64,000 bases of DNA from Rheum nobile (Eukaryota; Streptophyta; Magnoliopsida; Caryophyllales; Polygonaceae). Where the stretch lies: contig WOAB01000595.1 of assembly GCA_027886185.1 (NCBI GenBank), positions 620,001-684,000 on the forward strand, written 5' to 3'. The position numbers were made by a program, and so were the translations under genes. This document shows, one piece after another, positions 32,646-42,635 of the stretch (within the stretch, counting starts at the first letter, position 1; the number at the start of each line of letters is the position of its first letter). Below the pieces are notes generated by a model. It was not told the DNA's origin. It saw only the letters and a list, made by a program, of their open reading frames with translations, and did not search any database.

Positions 32646-34976
32646 TCACATGGAGTCGGCGTGCGTAACGACGATGGGACTCCTGACCACACGCTTGCCA
32701 TCCGACCACGTGAGGGAGCCGAACAAGGCACCCGAATCCCCCATGACCACTCTCCTGCTATCTGCCATGACGGTCACCATGAACCTGGCTTTCTTGACCC
32801 TCTCGCTGAAGACCAGGACCCTGGGCCTCACCACCACCAGCACCCCCCTGCCCGGAGACGCCACCTTCACTCTGTACACCGACCTCACATCCCCCACGTT
32901 CGTTACCGTCCGCACAAACGTCCTGTTCATCACCCCCGGGCCGTTGCTCGGAAACAGCACCGCCACCGTTGGATAGTTCAGGTTCTCCGGCATTGTCCTC
33001 TTCATCCCGCAGCTCGCTCGGGCCCTCGTGATCACCTGGATCGTCTTCGGCCCGTACCCGATCGAGCACAGGAACCTCACGTAATCGTCACTGCTTAGGT
33101 CATAAACCAGACCCGGGTCCATTGCCAGGTCCAGATTCAGGTGCCCAGACCCGTAATCGTACACCGTGGACGCCTTCCCCGTGGCCTCGTCCATCATCGT
33201 CGGCTCCAGCTGGTTGTCGCTCAGCCTCGCGGTCGTCATGAGGGCCGACTTAATCATTGCCGGCGACCAGTTAGGTTGCGCCGACTTCAGCAACGCCGCC
33301 GCCCCGCTGACGTGTGGGGCGGCCATGGAGGTGCCCGATAGGATGTTGAACTCGGTTTTCCGGGTGTCGGCGTCAAGCCCAGTAGGCCCAATGGCGTCCG
33401 TCCACGCTGCCAGGATGTTGACCCCCGGAGCTATGAGGTCCGGCTTCAGGATCTCCGGGTTGAGCCCGTTGGGACCCCTCCCGGAAAATGACGCGACCAC
33501 CGGTGCCGGCTTCACTCCGATGACGGTTCCCCGGAAGAGGATGGTGGCGGTCGGCAGTTTAGAGGTGGAGACGTAGGACTTGATGAGATCCGCCGCGTTG
33601 GCTCCCACTGCGCAAGCCGGGATTAGGTGAGCGTCCGCCACGAGGCCTTCGCCGTTAGTGGCGCCGTTCGCGAGGATCATTCCGACGCCACCGGCCTTCT
33701 TCACCACCAGCCCCTTGGACACCCGAGGGTTGCTCCCGCGATCGCAGATTACGATCTTCCCCTTCACCTCCGCCGGATCCAGGGAGTTCTCCATGCACAA
33801 TGACGTGGCCAAGGCACCCGAATTGCCGGGGTAGACCACCCGGAAGGATTTTCCGGCGGGGAGGGGCTCCCCGGCGTAGAGGGATGCTCCGGAGAACTTC
33901 CTTCCGTCGCCGAGGACCACATCGGCGGGGAAGCTGCGGTCGATGGTTCCGGCGCCGACGGTGGTGAGCCAGGGGGCGAGGTTGGTGACGGACATCTCGT
34001 TGGGGCCGTCGTTGCCGGCGGAGGAGGCGACGAAGACGCCCCTGGCGACAGCCCCGTATGAGCCGATGGCGATGGGGTCGAGGTAGTAGGGCGTAGAGAT
34101 GCCGTCGCCGCCGCCGATGGAGATGGAGATGACGTCTACGCCGTCTGCCACGGCGGCGTCGAAGGCGGCGAGGATGTCGGAGTCGAAGCAGCCTGCGTTG
34201 CGCCAGCAGACCTTGTAGACGGCGAGGCGGGCCTTGGGGGCGACCCCCTTGGCTATTCCGGGAGCGTAGCCGGCCATGCTGGCCTTGAAGGAGTAGCGGC
34301 CGGCGGCGGTGGACGCCGTGTGGGTGCCGTGGCCGTCGGCGTCTCTGGGGGACTTGAACTCCACCGACTGGTTGATGGCACCGCCGCCGAGGCCCGGAAA
34401 AGCCGACTCGTGGCCCTTGTTAAAGAAGCGAGCCCCGACGATCTTCCGGTTGCAGTTGGCCGCCGTGAATTTGTCGCCAGCCTGGCAGACCCCCTTCCAC
34501 CGAGTGGGGACCGGCCCCAGATTCCGGTCGGAGAAGCTCCTCCGCTCCGGCCAGATCCCGGTGTCGAACACTCCGATTATGACGTCGGATCCGTAGTCGG
34601 ACTCCGACCACAGGCCGCGCTGGGTTCTGAGGCCCAGGAACTGCGGGGAGCGGGTGGTGTGGAGCTCCCGGCGGCGGTCGGGGAAGATGGCGAGGACGGA
34701 GGGGTGGTGGTCGAGGGCGGCGGCCTGATCGGCGGTGAGGGAGGCGGAGAAGCCGTGGAACACGGTGTCGTAGGTGTGGAGGACAGGGGTGGAGTCGGAG
34801 AGTAGGTCGGAGGAGTACCAGTGGGCGTCGGTGGAGAAGACCGAGGGCTTGGAGAGGGTGTCGACGCGGACTATGTAGGTCCTCGGCGCGTTGCCGTCGG
34901 AGAGGACGAGCGGGGCGAGGAGCAGGGAGAGGGCGAGAAGCAGGGGATAATTTCTCATGTTTACAGGAACCGCCAT
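32646..34976 (-). CDS. SBT1.6: Subtilisin-like serine protease, SBT1.6 type (intact, single exon)
   Basis: 776-residue secreted plant subtilase. Start chosen at ATG 34976 (MAVPVNMRNYP, CCCATGGCG context); a second ATG at 34958 would also keep the signal peptide (LLLALSLLLAPLVLS). Inhibitor I9 propeptide ~residues 31-107, ending at the RRRELHTTRSPQFLG junction typical of SBT1. Catalytic Asp138 (VFDTGIWPE), His216 (DGHGTHT), oxyanion Asn322 (SAGNDGP), Ser550 (LSGTSMAAPH). PA domain inserted at ~365-475; Fn3-like C-terminal domain from ~655 (NLNYPTVAVLFP...RTVTNVG). Motifs such as SESDYGSDVIIGVFDTGIWP and SIGYGPKTIQVITR match Arabidopsis SBT1.6 best from memory. No intron, as usual for SBT1. The only apparently functional host gene here, and clearly GC-rich. 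Confidence 0.95.
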   Translation of the reverse strand: MAVPVNMRNYPLLLALSLLLAPLVLSDGNAPRTYIVRVDTLSKPSVFSTDAHWYSSDLLSDSTPVLHTYDTVFHGFSASLTADQAAALDHHPSVLAIFPDRRRELHTTRSPQFLGLRTQRGLWSESDYGSDVIIGVFDTGIWPERRSFSDRNLGPVPTRWKGVCQAGDKFTAANCNRKIVGARFFNKGHESAFPGLGGGAINQSVEFKSPRDADGHGTHTASTAAGRYSFKASMAGYAPGIAKGVAPKARLAVYKVCWRNAGCFDSDILAAFDAAVADGVDVISISIGGGDGISTPYYLDPIAIGSYGAVARGVFVASSAGNDGPNEMSVTNLAPWLTTVGAGTIDRSFPADVVLGDGRKFSGASLYAGEPLPAGKSFRVVYPGNSGALATSLCMENSLDPAEVKGKIVICDRGSNPRVSKGLVVKKAGGVGMILANGATNGEGLVADAHLIPACAVGANAADLIKSYVSTSKLPTATILFRGTVIGVKPAPVVASFSGRGPNGLNPEILKPDLIAPGVNILAAWTDAIGPTGLDADTRKTEFNILSGTSMAAPHVSGAAALLKSAQPNWSPAMIKSALMTTARLSDNQLEPTMMDEATGKASTVYDYGSGHLNLDLAMDPGLVYDLSSDDYVRFLCSIGYGPKTIQVITRARASCGMKRTMPENLNYPTVAVLFPSNGPGVMNRTFVRTVTNVGDVRSVYRVKVASPGRGVLVVVRPRVLVFSERVKKARFMVTVMADSRRVVMGDSGALFGSLTWSDGKRVVRSPIVVTHADSM

Positions 34977-35070
34977 GGGAGAGAGTGGCAAGTGTCAGTG
35001 GGAATCACTCAAGACGGGGTGGGGGTTGAGCTTTTTTATCTTACACCCTTTTTTTCTTTTGATTACTTTT

Positions 35071-35080
35071 ATTTTTATAT
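35071..35080 (-). promoter_or_regulatory. Candidate TATA box of the subtilase gene
   Basis: ATATAAAAAT on the minus strand ~95 bp upstream of the ATG, a normal spacing for a short plant 5' UTR. The AT-rich context makes chance possible. Confidence 0.4.
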
Positions 35081-36454
35081 TTTCCCAAATTGAGGTAACA
35101 GATTCCATCATTTAATATTTCTATGTTTTTAGAAAAAGTGAGATTTGAATTTACTTTTTTAATTATATGACATTTTAAATATTACTTTTTATAAGGTAAC
35201 AAATAGATCTGTATCAAGATGTACTTGAAAATTAATCATAACATTTTTGCAAATGAGAATTTGAAGTTGAGTTTGTTCGAATTTTTTTGAGTGAATTTGA
35301 GTGGCAAAATTTTATAATAAAATTGGCTATCATGTTAATTTCACGAAAAGTAATCTAGATTGTCACAAAAATTTATAAGAAAACAAAAATATCAGAGATG
35401 ATAATATCGGTCTCCCATGAACAATCCAAAATATTTTTAGAGACATCAACTATTGTTAGGTTTGTTAGGTTGTCGCTTTCCATTTTAATCTTCATTTCTT
35501 TCGCTTTTAGAAGTACATTTCGAAATATCAGATCCTCTATTTTAATTGTCGAAGAATTTCCACATTTATCAACATCGATTAATATTGATTATGCTTTTTC
35601 ATTTTTAAATATCAATTCAAGTGATTGGTCTCTATTTGTTTCGGTAGATTCATCAAATTGATTTTGGTGACCTTATCTGGTGGTTTTTTGCCATATTAAG
35701 CTTTTCCTTTGTCTCTTGTTTGTGTTTATCTTAGTTGTGTTAGTGTGTGTGCAGTCAGAATTCCTAAATTTTCTTTTACTCCAACTATAGATTAGGTTTT
35801 GCGTGTATTTGGTCAAGTCTTTGATGATATTTGAATTCGGGCTCTCATGGGAGAATATTTTATGGTTCATGTAGTACAATATACTCCACAATGCCACATC
35901 TAGTTCAGATAATTGTGTGTCAATTTGTTTCTAATTTCTTCAATAATATTTATTGTTATCCTATTTGCGTACTCTAGTCTTCGAATGTAGTCACTTGTTT
36001 CGCTTTTTATTTTACTGATTTTTTTGTAATGAGACTTGTGTCCAGTCTGAGAATTGCAAGAGATGCATCTTGGAGGAATGCGATCCCTTTCTCCTCCAAT
36101 CTAGTCTTGGTTGGTAACTATTTTTTATAGAAAATCTTTTACTTTAGGGTATGTGACAATTTTTCAGATCCAAGACAAGTCATAGGCGTTATAGCAAAAA
36201 AACTTAGTAATTAGTTCCATTGTAGATTTTATTGAGAATTGTCCATTCTTGTTGGATTCCTAGTACATTCTGTTTTGGATTTGATTAATGGCAATAGGAA
36301 TGGCTATGATCATAGAGATAACGTTAGAGGGTAATGTTTGATTAAGTTTAGCTATGTTCCATCTCTTATTGACATCAAAGAATTATGTAACACGAGTCTC
36401 ATAATTATTCCCTAGTGCAATAGTCACAATATCACATAATGGTTCTTTGAGAAT
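35081..36454. other. Intergenic, AT-rich; upstream of subtilase
   Basis: No gene supported. It contains whatever upstream regulatory sequence the subtilase has. ORFs here are short and of AT-rich composition. Confidence 0.45.
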
Positions 36455-36661
36455 CCATCTATTTGTCAAAACCGCCAAAGGTCAAGAGCGTGACCCATGG
36501 GTGGCTTGACGATGAATCTATGCTGGCATGCATACGCGTGACAAAGGACTGGGTGGCTTGTGCTATGCTCCGCGAGCGCCTAGGTCACGGGTCCGTTGGA
36601 GCAGATACTCACCATCTCCTCTTCGTCCCTCGCCGACAAGGGGGGTGGTAGGGAGTTATCA
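36455..36661 (-). repeat. GyE 3' LTR fragment
   Basis: The minus strand begins TGATAACTCCC at 36661, right after the integrase tail, and encodes the LTR tail motif SNGPVT (with TAG where Arg is expected). Truncated on the left at an undefined point near 36455. Confidence 0.6.
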
Positions 36662-37335
36662 TTCTCCCCTTCTTGGCAACGAAGCAACCCCACTTCATCC
36701 TCGTCTTACTTAGGGGGAACGTAGGGAGAAAGGTCGGCCACATTGAAGCTAGGATGTGCGCCATACTCGCCAAGAAGCTCAAGCCAATAAGCGTTGTCTC
36801 CAAGGCACTTTAGGACTCGAAATGGTCCATCTTTGCGGGCATCTAGCTTGCTACAGGGCTTGGAGGGAAACTATTCGCGTAGAAGGTTGAGCCACATCAT
36901 GTCGCCCAACTCAAAGATGACGCGGCATCGACCCTTGTCTGTGATGCGCTTGTACTGCGCAGTGCAACGCTCCAACTGTGTGTGGGTGTACTCATGCAAG
37001 GCCTTCACAAACTCAGCACGGTGCAAGCCCTTGATGCTCTCCGTCTCACGCAGCGGCTAAGGCGTCAAATCCTTGGGCATGTGCGGGTTGAGGTCGTAAA
37101 CCACCTCGAACATCGTCATCTTGGTGGTCGGGTGCATGGACCTATTGTAATAACAAAAGGCAAACACTCTTCCCATCTCCGGAGGTTAGACTTTGATATA
37201 GTACGTAATAAAGCACCTAAAGTCCTATTAGTGACCTCCATTTGGCCAAAAGTTTGGGGATGACAACTAGTGGAAAATAGTAAGTGTGTCCCCATCTTGG
37301 CACATAAAATTTTCTGAATAATACGTTAGCTACCT
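36662..37335 (-). pseudogene. GyE integrase, C-terminal part
   Basis: Minus strand from 37335: KVANVLF, a deletion, THLLFSTSCHPQTFGQMEVTNRTLG (Glu kept), PFVITI, TTKMTMFEVVYDLNPHMPKDLTP, then the GPF region and FNVADLSPYVP near 36740. Frames are interrupted. It continues the integrase at 59106-59460 across the Mutator-like insertion. Confidence 0.82.
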
Positions 37336-37344
37336 TGGAAGTAT

Positions 37345-37500
37345 GAGAAATAACAACCAATACCCTACCTTACTAACCCTTATGCAAAACTACACTACCC
37401 TCTCTTTTTTTTTGCAACAATACCCCGTCCATTTTTTTTTTGCAAAAAACCCCCCTAAATAAAAAGGTAAAATAAAATAAGACTTTTCTTTTTCTTTTGA
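37345..37500 (+). repeat. MULE left terminal inverted repeat (degenerate)
   Basis: Starts GAGAAATAACAACCAATACCC. AATACCCTA, TGCAAAA, T-runs and GACTTTTCTTTT recur in the same order in the complement of 58940-59096. Identity is patchy. Confidence 0.6.
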
Positions 37501-38716
37501 AAACAAAATATGACATGGCACTGGTTTTGGGATTTAAAAAACAAACAAATTAATTCAGTTTCAATTTGAAATTGAAACTTGCTACAGAAACCAGATTCAC
37601 TTCATCGTCATTTTCGTTCCTGTAAACCAGAGTTTTCAGTAGAACCCTAAATCAACCACAAATTCCAACTTTCTCCTGAAGAACCCAAAATCAAACCTGC
37701 CCGAAAGGTTTCTCCTCGAGGTCCATCGTCTCCATCGTAAACTCGAAAGGTTTCTCTTGCTTCAAACTCCATAATCTCTTGAAGGTCTATCGGCGCAAAA
37801 TTACAGGTGTTCCACCGACGGAGCCCTTCAACGTCGTTCGATCGCGCTTCCGAATCCTCCTCCTCCGACGATGAAAAATTGCAGGTCTTCCACTAACGAT
37901 GGCGCCAATGTGCAAGTGTTCCACCGACGACCCCATTCGGCCCGCGTTTCCGATTCATCTTCCTCTTCTGTCTATCTCGTTCGAGCCTTGGAGGTATGTC
38001 CTTCGTTTTAGGGTTGCAGCCATTCAACGCCGTTTTAGGGTTGCTTGACTGTTCATTGGGTTTTAGGGTTGCTTGACTGTTCATTGGGTTTTAGGGTTGA
38101 GTCAATGTTGTTCATTTTAGGGTTTAGTCACTGTTGTTCATTTTAGGGTTTAGTCATTGTTGTTCTTTTGACATGAAATGAACTAAACTTCAATGCAGTG
38201 ATTTATATAAACATGTAAAAACTGGTTAGAAAATGAGAATGTCAAATTAGTTAATTTTTTTGTCACAATTGCACGAATTACCATTGGTTGAAAACTTTAT
38301 GTCAGTGTTGTTCATATTTTTGTCACATGGTATAGTTATATTGTTGAAATGAACAATTACAATGTAAGTTTTGTGAAACATTATTGTGTGTTAACATTTA
38401 ATGTTTTTATTTGTCTGACTTTATAACTCTCTTCCTCTCGCAACTTCCTTCTCTTCTCCTCTGATCTCTAGATCTCAGTATGTTCAGTTTTATGCATAGA
38501 AAAAACTAAAATGTTGATATTCTTTGTTGTTTGTCTATGTCCACCATGCCAACTGAAGTGCTGTAGTCAATTAAAGAATACACGGAGGAATTTGAAATGG
38601 CTAAAAAGGCAAATTTTGGTTTAGCTCATTGTGACTAGTTTTTCATATTTCACATCTTGGCATATAGTTTTTTAGTATATGTTCCTTTTGTATTTATTGA
38701 CCTCATATAATTTGTA
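37501..38716 (+). other. MULE leader before Ulp1 copy 1
   Basis: No coding sequence supported. CT-rich blocks (37640-37960) resemble a 5' UTR, followed by a telobox-like cluster at 38007-38165 and AT-rich, intron-like sequence up to the DUF1985 exon. Confidence 0.5.
38007..38165 (+). repeat. Cluster of TTTTAGGGTT (telobox-like) motifs
   Basis: At least six copies of TTTTAGGGTT in ~160 bp, within imperfect repeats such as TTGCTTGACTGTTCATTGGG and TGTTGTTCATTTTAGGG. The complement, AAACCCTAA, is the plant telobox. Confidence 0.7.
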
Positions 38717-41700
38717 TTGTTTAGGGTCATTTATTGGGATTTGAAGGGAAAAATTCAAGGCAAAGTCATCCAAAACTGTAGACGTGAAATGCTGAAAAAT
38801 ATTGAGAAATACCTCGCCCTTGTGGACTGGCAGAGGATAATTGATGGTCCACTTGGACCTACTGTGAAGATGGTTTGTCGACAAACCTTTTCATGTCAGA
38901 TTGTACATTACGTTTTATTCCGTCAAATAGAAACGAGCAAGTTGTGGGAGACGTGGTATGACATGCAAGGACATCTGCTGCATTTTTCAATGAAGGAGTT
39001 CACACTTGTGACGAGGTTAAGCTGTCGTAAACTTAATGATAATGAGCTGAACACATATAAGAATGTCGTGAAAGAGTTATTTGATGTACAAAATTTGACC
39101 TTGGGTGAGCTGGAGCTCCTATTTATGCGTACATGGGATGACAACCCTTTGAAATATAAGATGGCATTATTGATTATATTAGAGGGCGTCATTCTTGGGA
39201 TTGAGAAAAAAGTTTGCATAAGCACGGGTCATGTCAAATTATTGACTGATATCGATCGATTCACGAAATTCTCGTGTGGCAGGGTTAACTACATTGAAAC
39301 TCACCAGCGATTGAGTTTAACAGTGAAGAATATATTGGAAACGGTACAAACAAGTAGAGACTCAAGTGCAAGATTGGGTTACAAACTCAAGGGGTTGCCA
39401 ATGGCCTTTCAAGTAACATGACATGATGTAATGTATATAGTTTTAAAGTTGGTATTTTAATTACAATATATTGATGGTTTCTTACAAGAAATAAGAATCA
39501 TACTGACAAGAAAAATTACGCTTCAAGTATGGCTATTTGAAGTTGTAAAACCAATTGCTTCAGCTTTTGCACATTTGGTGGATAAAGAGGCCTATCCACA
39601 CGGTTTACGATGGTCATCCGATTCACAACCTGATGCGACGGTTGTGGAGTCTTTCTTGGGGAGGCCATGCCACATCCCGTTTTATTCCAAATGTGGTATT
39701 AATAGAGGAAGAAGTTGAGGTGGAGGTATTAAAAGAATGCAAATTTGTTGGAGAAGTGAAGGACACTTACTTTGACAAGGCAGTTGAGAAATTCGATCTA
39801 AGTAATAAGAGGTCTATCAATGGTAAAAGAAAAGGAAAGAGTGTTTCTGCCCCTGCCCTTGCTGCGAACTCCTCAGGCCTGGATGCAAGACATGTGATGT
39901 GCGCTATGAAAGAGCTTCATGAGCGTATGAGTAAGTTGGAAAACCAAGTGGAAGCAGGATTTAGTGCTATCAAAAAAACCTTGGGCATAATGGAACAGAT
40001 GATGAAGAAGAGGACATTCAACAACTCAGATATCTACAACTACTCAAATGCAACAAATGATGAAGAAGAGGACATTGAACATGAGGAAGGGGAGCTAAGA
40101 TAACTGTCAACAATCGTTATTCTGTTTTGGGAACTTAGATTTTTATTTCCTGCAAGCTGAAGCAGAATTTTTGCCGGAATATAGAATATGAATGTCATAC
40201 TAAAAAGTTAAAATATCACTGTTTTTCAACTTCAGATTGATACAGTTAGTTATATTTCAGTTAAAGCTCTTTTTTTTGCCAAACACTAAAAGAGGAATGA
40301 CATAGTAACAAAATAGAAAGTCAGTGTTTTTAAGTTAGATGGATGCATAAAGCTCACTTTTTGTCGAACTGTATTTTAGGAATGTCATATTTACAATTGA
40401 ATATGTTTAGATTGATGCACCTAGTTATTATTCTTGTAAGTTAAAGGTAATTTTTAATTTATTGAAGCAGAATGTTGTACATGGTCGTGATGAGGATGTT
40501 GAAATGGATGGAATGGGAGGGTCTGCTTCAAATACCCTACATGATAACGATAATGATGGTGACATTCAAGTCGACAATGGCAATTTAGGATATATGATTG
40601 TTAATTGAAAGCAAAAGGATGACGATGATGATGGTGCACGCGAAAATGGCAAGCTACCAGTTGATGGTAGTGTTGAAAAGGAAAAGGATGATGATGGTGC
40701 AGGTGTAACACCCCCGAAACTTAACCCTTTTGGAAATGTATTACCGCCAGTGACCCCAGTGTTCCTTACCGAGATCACCCAAGGCTTTACCGTTTAAATA
40801 CAATTTATGAAATACAAATGATACATTATGATCAAAGCATTCAATCCCAAACATAACATTGTTAAAGAAATATGAGTTACGGGATTACAACCCAATCCCG
40901 AATAGGCCAACACAGAGTTTAAACCAAAAACAGCGAAAGTCTTATAAAGCACATTACAACCAAAGTCATTGTCCAAAAGATCTCAACCTGATTAAAGAAA
41001 TAATTAAAATGTTCAAAAACCACCGTCGACTTCATAGTCCTTCTATTCTTCTGAGCTACTTTCGATCTAATGTGCCGAATCGAACGGATGACACCAGCCC
41101 ACATGCAGAGAACAAAGTTCGTGGGTTAGTCTACTTGAATAGACTAGCAAGGGTAAAAAGCAGAATGGTTCGAAGCAGTCGTATTAGGTTAGACTCATCG
41201 CTTCTCGAATAATAATCGATGACGATAGTCAACCATCATACTCCTACTGGAATAGACAAGAGGTATGCATAAGAGAAGATTCTGGAAGACTGAATCTTCA
41301 CAGAAATCGACTCGAAAGAAGACTCTAACGGAAATGAGTCTTTAAGGAAATATGACAAATCTGGAATGTTTACAGAATCATACAACAATGATTTAAAAGT
41401 TGACTGAGATGCTTCGATTCACGACCAACCTCATCGCATACAGCGAATCCAGATTGGAAAGAGAACGTACTATGATCAAAGTCGAGACGAGTCTTCCTAG
41501 CTGCACTATAACTTAGATGCACTACTCACCGAAGGTTTATTAGTTATGTGCGTCGAGTAGCACTTATCTAATTTATGTTTCAAAAACACACATCACGTTA
41601 TTAGACTTTTACATGTGTACCCCATCATTGGGACGACACATCTTAGTATACGTTTCGTCGAGAGTGACGTACACCGGAAGGTTTGTGACACCAACTAAGT

Positions 41701-42311
41701 GTCATGTCTCTACACACTTGTGAAAGAGACCGATCATGATCTTAGAATAGTACCAGATGGAGACGAGCCACTCCGATACCAGATTATAAAGAAACGACTG
41801 GACAGAGTCCGAGTAACGTTCCTATCTAACAGTGCTAACTAAATAGTTACAACACAATAACAGTTACAGGATAAATCCACATAAAGACCCGAAAGGCAAT
41901 CACAGATAATACCGTTGTTCTAACAGATATACAACCTATTATAATATCAATATTTTGTTTTCCAAAACAGTTTACCAAAACCATTTCCAGACAAACAGAG
42001 TATTCATTCCAAATTAATTACTCAGATAAACTACTGATAATTAATGTAAATATGGAACGAATGAGCAAGAGCGAACCGCCACTTGCCTTAATCCGCATAA
42101 TAGAAACAAGCCTTACGATAACGACGGGATTCCAGGCTCGACACGGGTATAGCTCCGCTAGCACAAACACCTTCGAGTCGACCCATAAAAGGAACCCTAA
42201 GTTAGATCCGACATAACCACAGTACGAATCTAAAAACGACGAAAGAGAACGAAAGGAAAGACGCCACGACCACAACCAACCAAGCCAAAGCCACGAAGGC
42301 ATTCTGGGCAC

Positions 42312-42384
42312 TGGCGGCGGTCGCGGTTCTTGGCGGCGGTCGCCATTCTTGGCGGCGGTCGCCGTTCTTGGCGGCGGTCGCCGT
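42312..42384. repeat. GC-rich tandem repeat in solo LTR
   Basis: Four ~20-bp units built on TTGGCGGCGGTCGCCGTTC. The palindromic core GGCGGTCGCC recurs near 42778 and 42872, next to the palindrome GCCGTAATTACGGC. Confidence 0.8.
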
Positions 42385-42626
42385 GAAGAACTCAGACGAT
42401 AGAAGTGGCGAGAAAACTCACCCAAATGATGCGCGTTTCGACCCCTTTATGCCTTGCCTGGGTTCTGACCTCCAAAGGCAACCAAAAGGCTTCTAAAGAG
42501 CTTCTGGAACACCACCAAACGACACCGACGAGAGCTTCCGAACTCCGGCAAAACACAACTCCGACGACACGAAAATTTGGCAGAGGTTCGGTGTTTGGGA
42601 TGGCTCAAATCCCTTCCCCAACACTT

Positions 42627-42635
42627 CCTTTTATA
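42627..42635 (-). promoter_or_regulatory. TATA box of solo LTR
   Basis: Minus-strand TATAAAAGG, ~500 bp from the minus-strand LTR start at 43131. Confidence 0.6.

Noticed and set aside
32475..33098. 207-codon plus-strand ORF opposite the subtilase
   Set aside because: Antisense shadow of a GC-rich gene; His/Arg/Pro-rich composition is explained by the subtilase codons.
34320..34805. Gly/Val/Glu-rich plus-strand ORF opposite the subtilase N-terminus
   Set aside because: Antisense shadow of the same gene.
32646..34991. Longer subtilase start five codons upstream (34991)
   Set aside because: The codon there is TTG; ATG at 34976 is the first valid start and has a better context.
36001..36140. 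Cys-rich reading (CVQSENCKRCILEEC) upstream of the subtilase
   Set aside because: Short, no start or splice support, no family recognised; treated as chance.
37336..37360. Reading 37336-37349 as the VSDRDSK motif of the gypsy integrase
   Set aside because: The alignment needed gaps, while treating TGGAAGTAT as a duplication gives an ungapped in-frame join (NTSKVAN).
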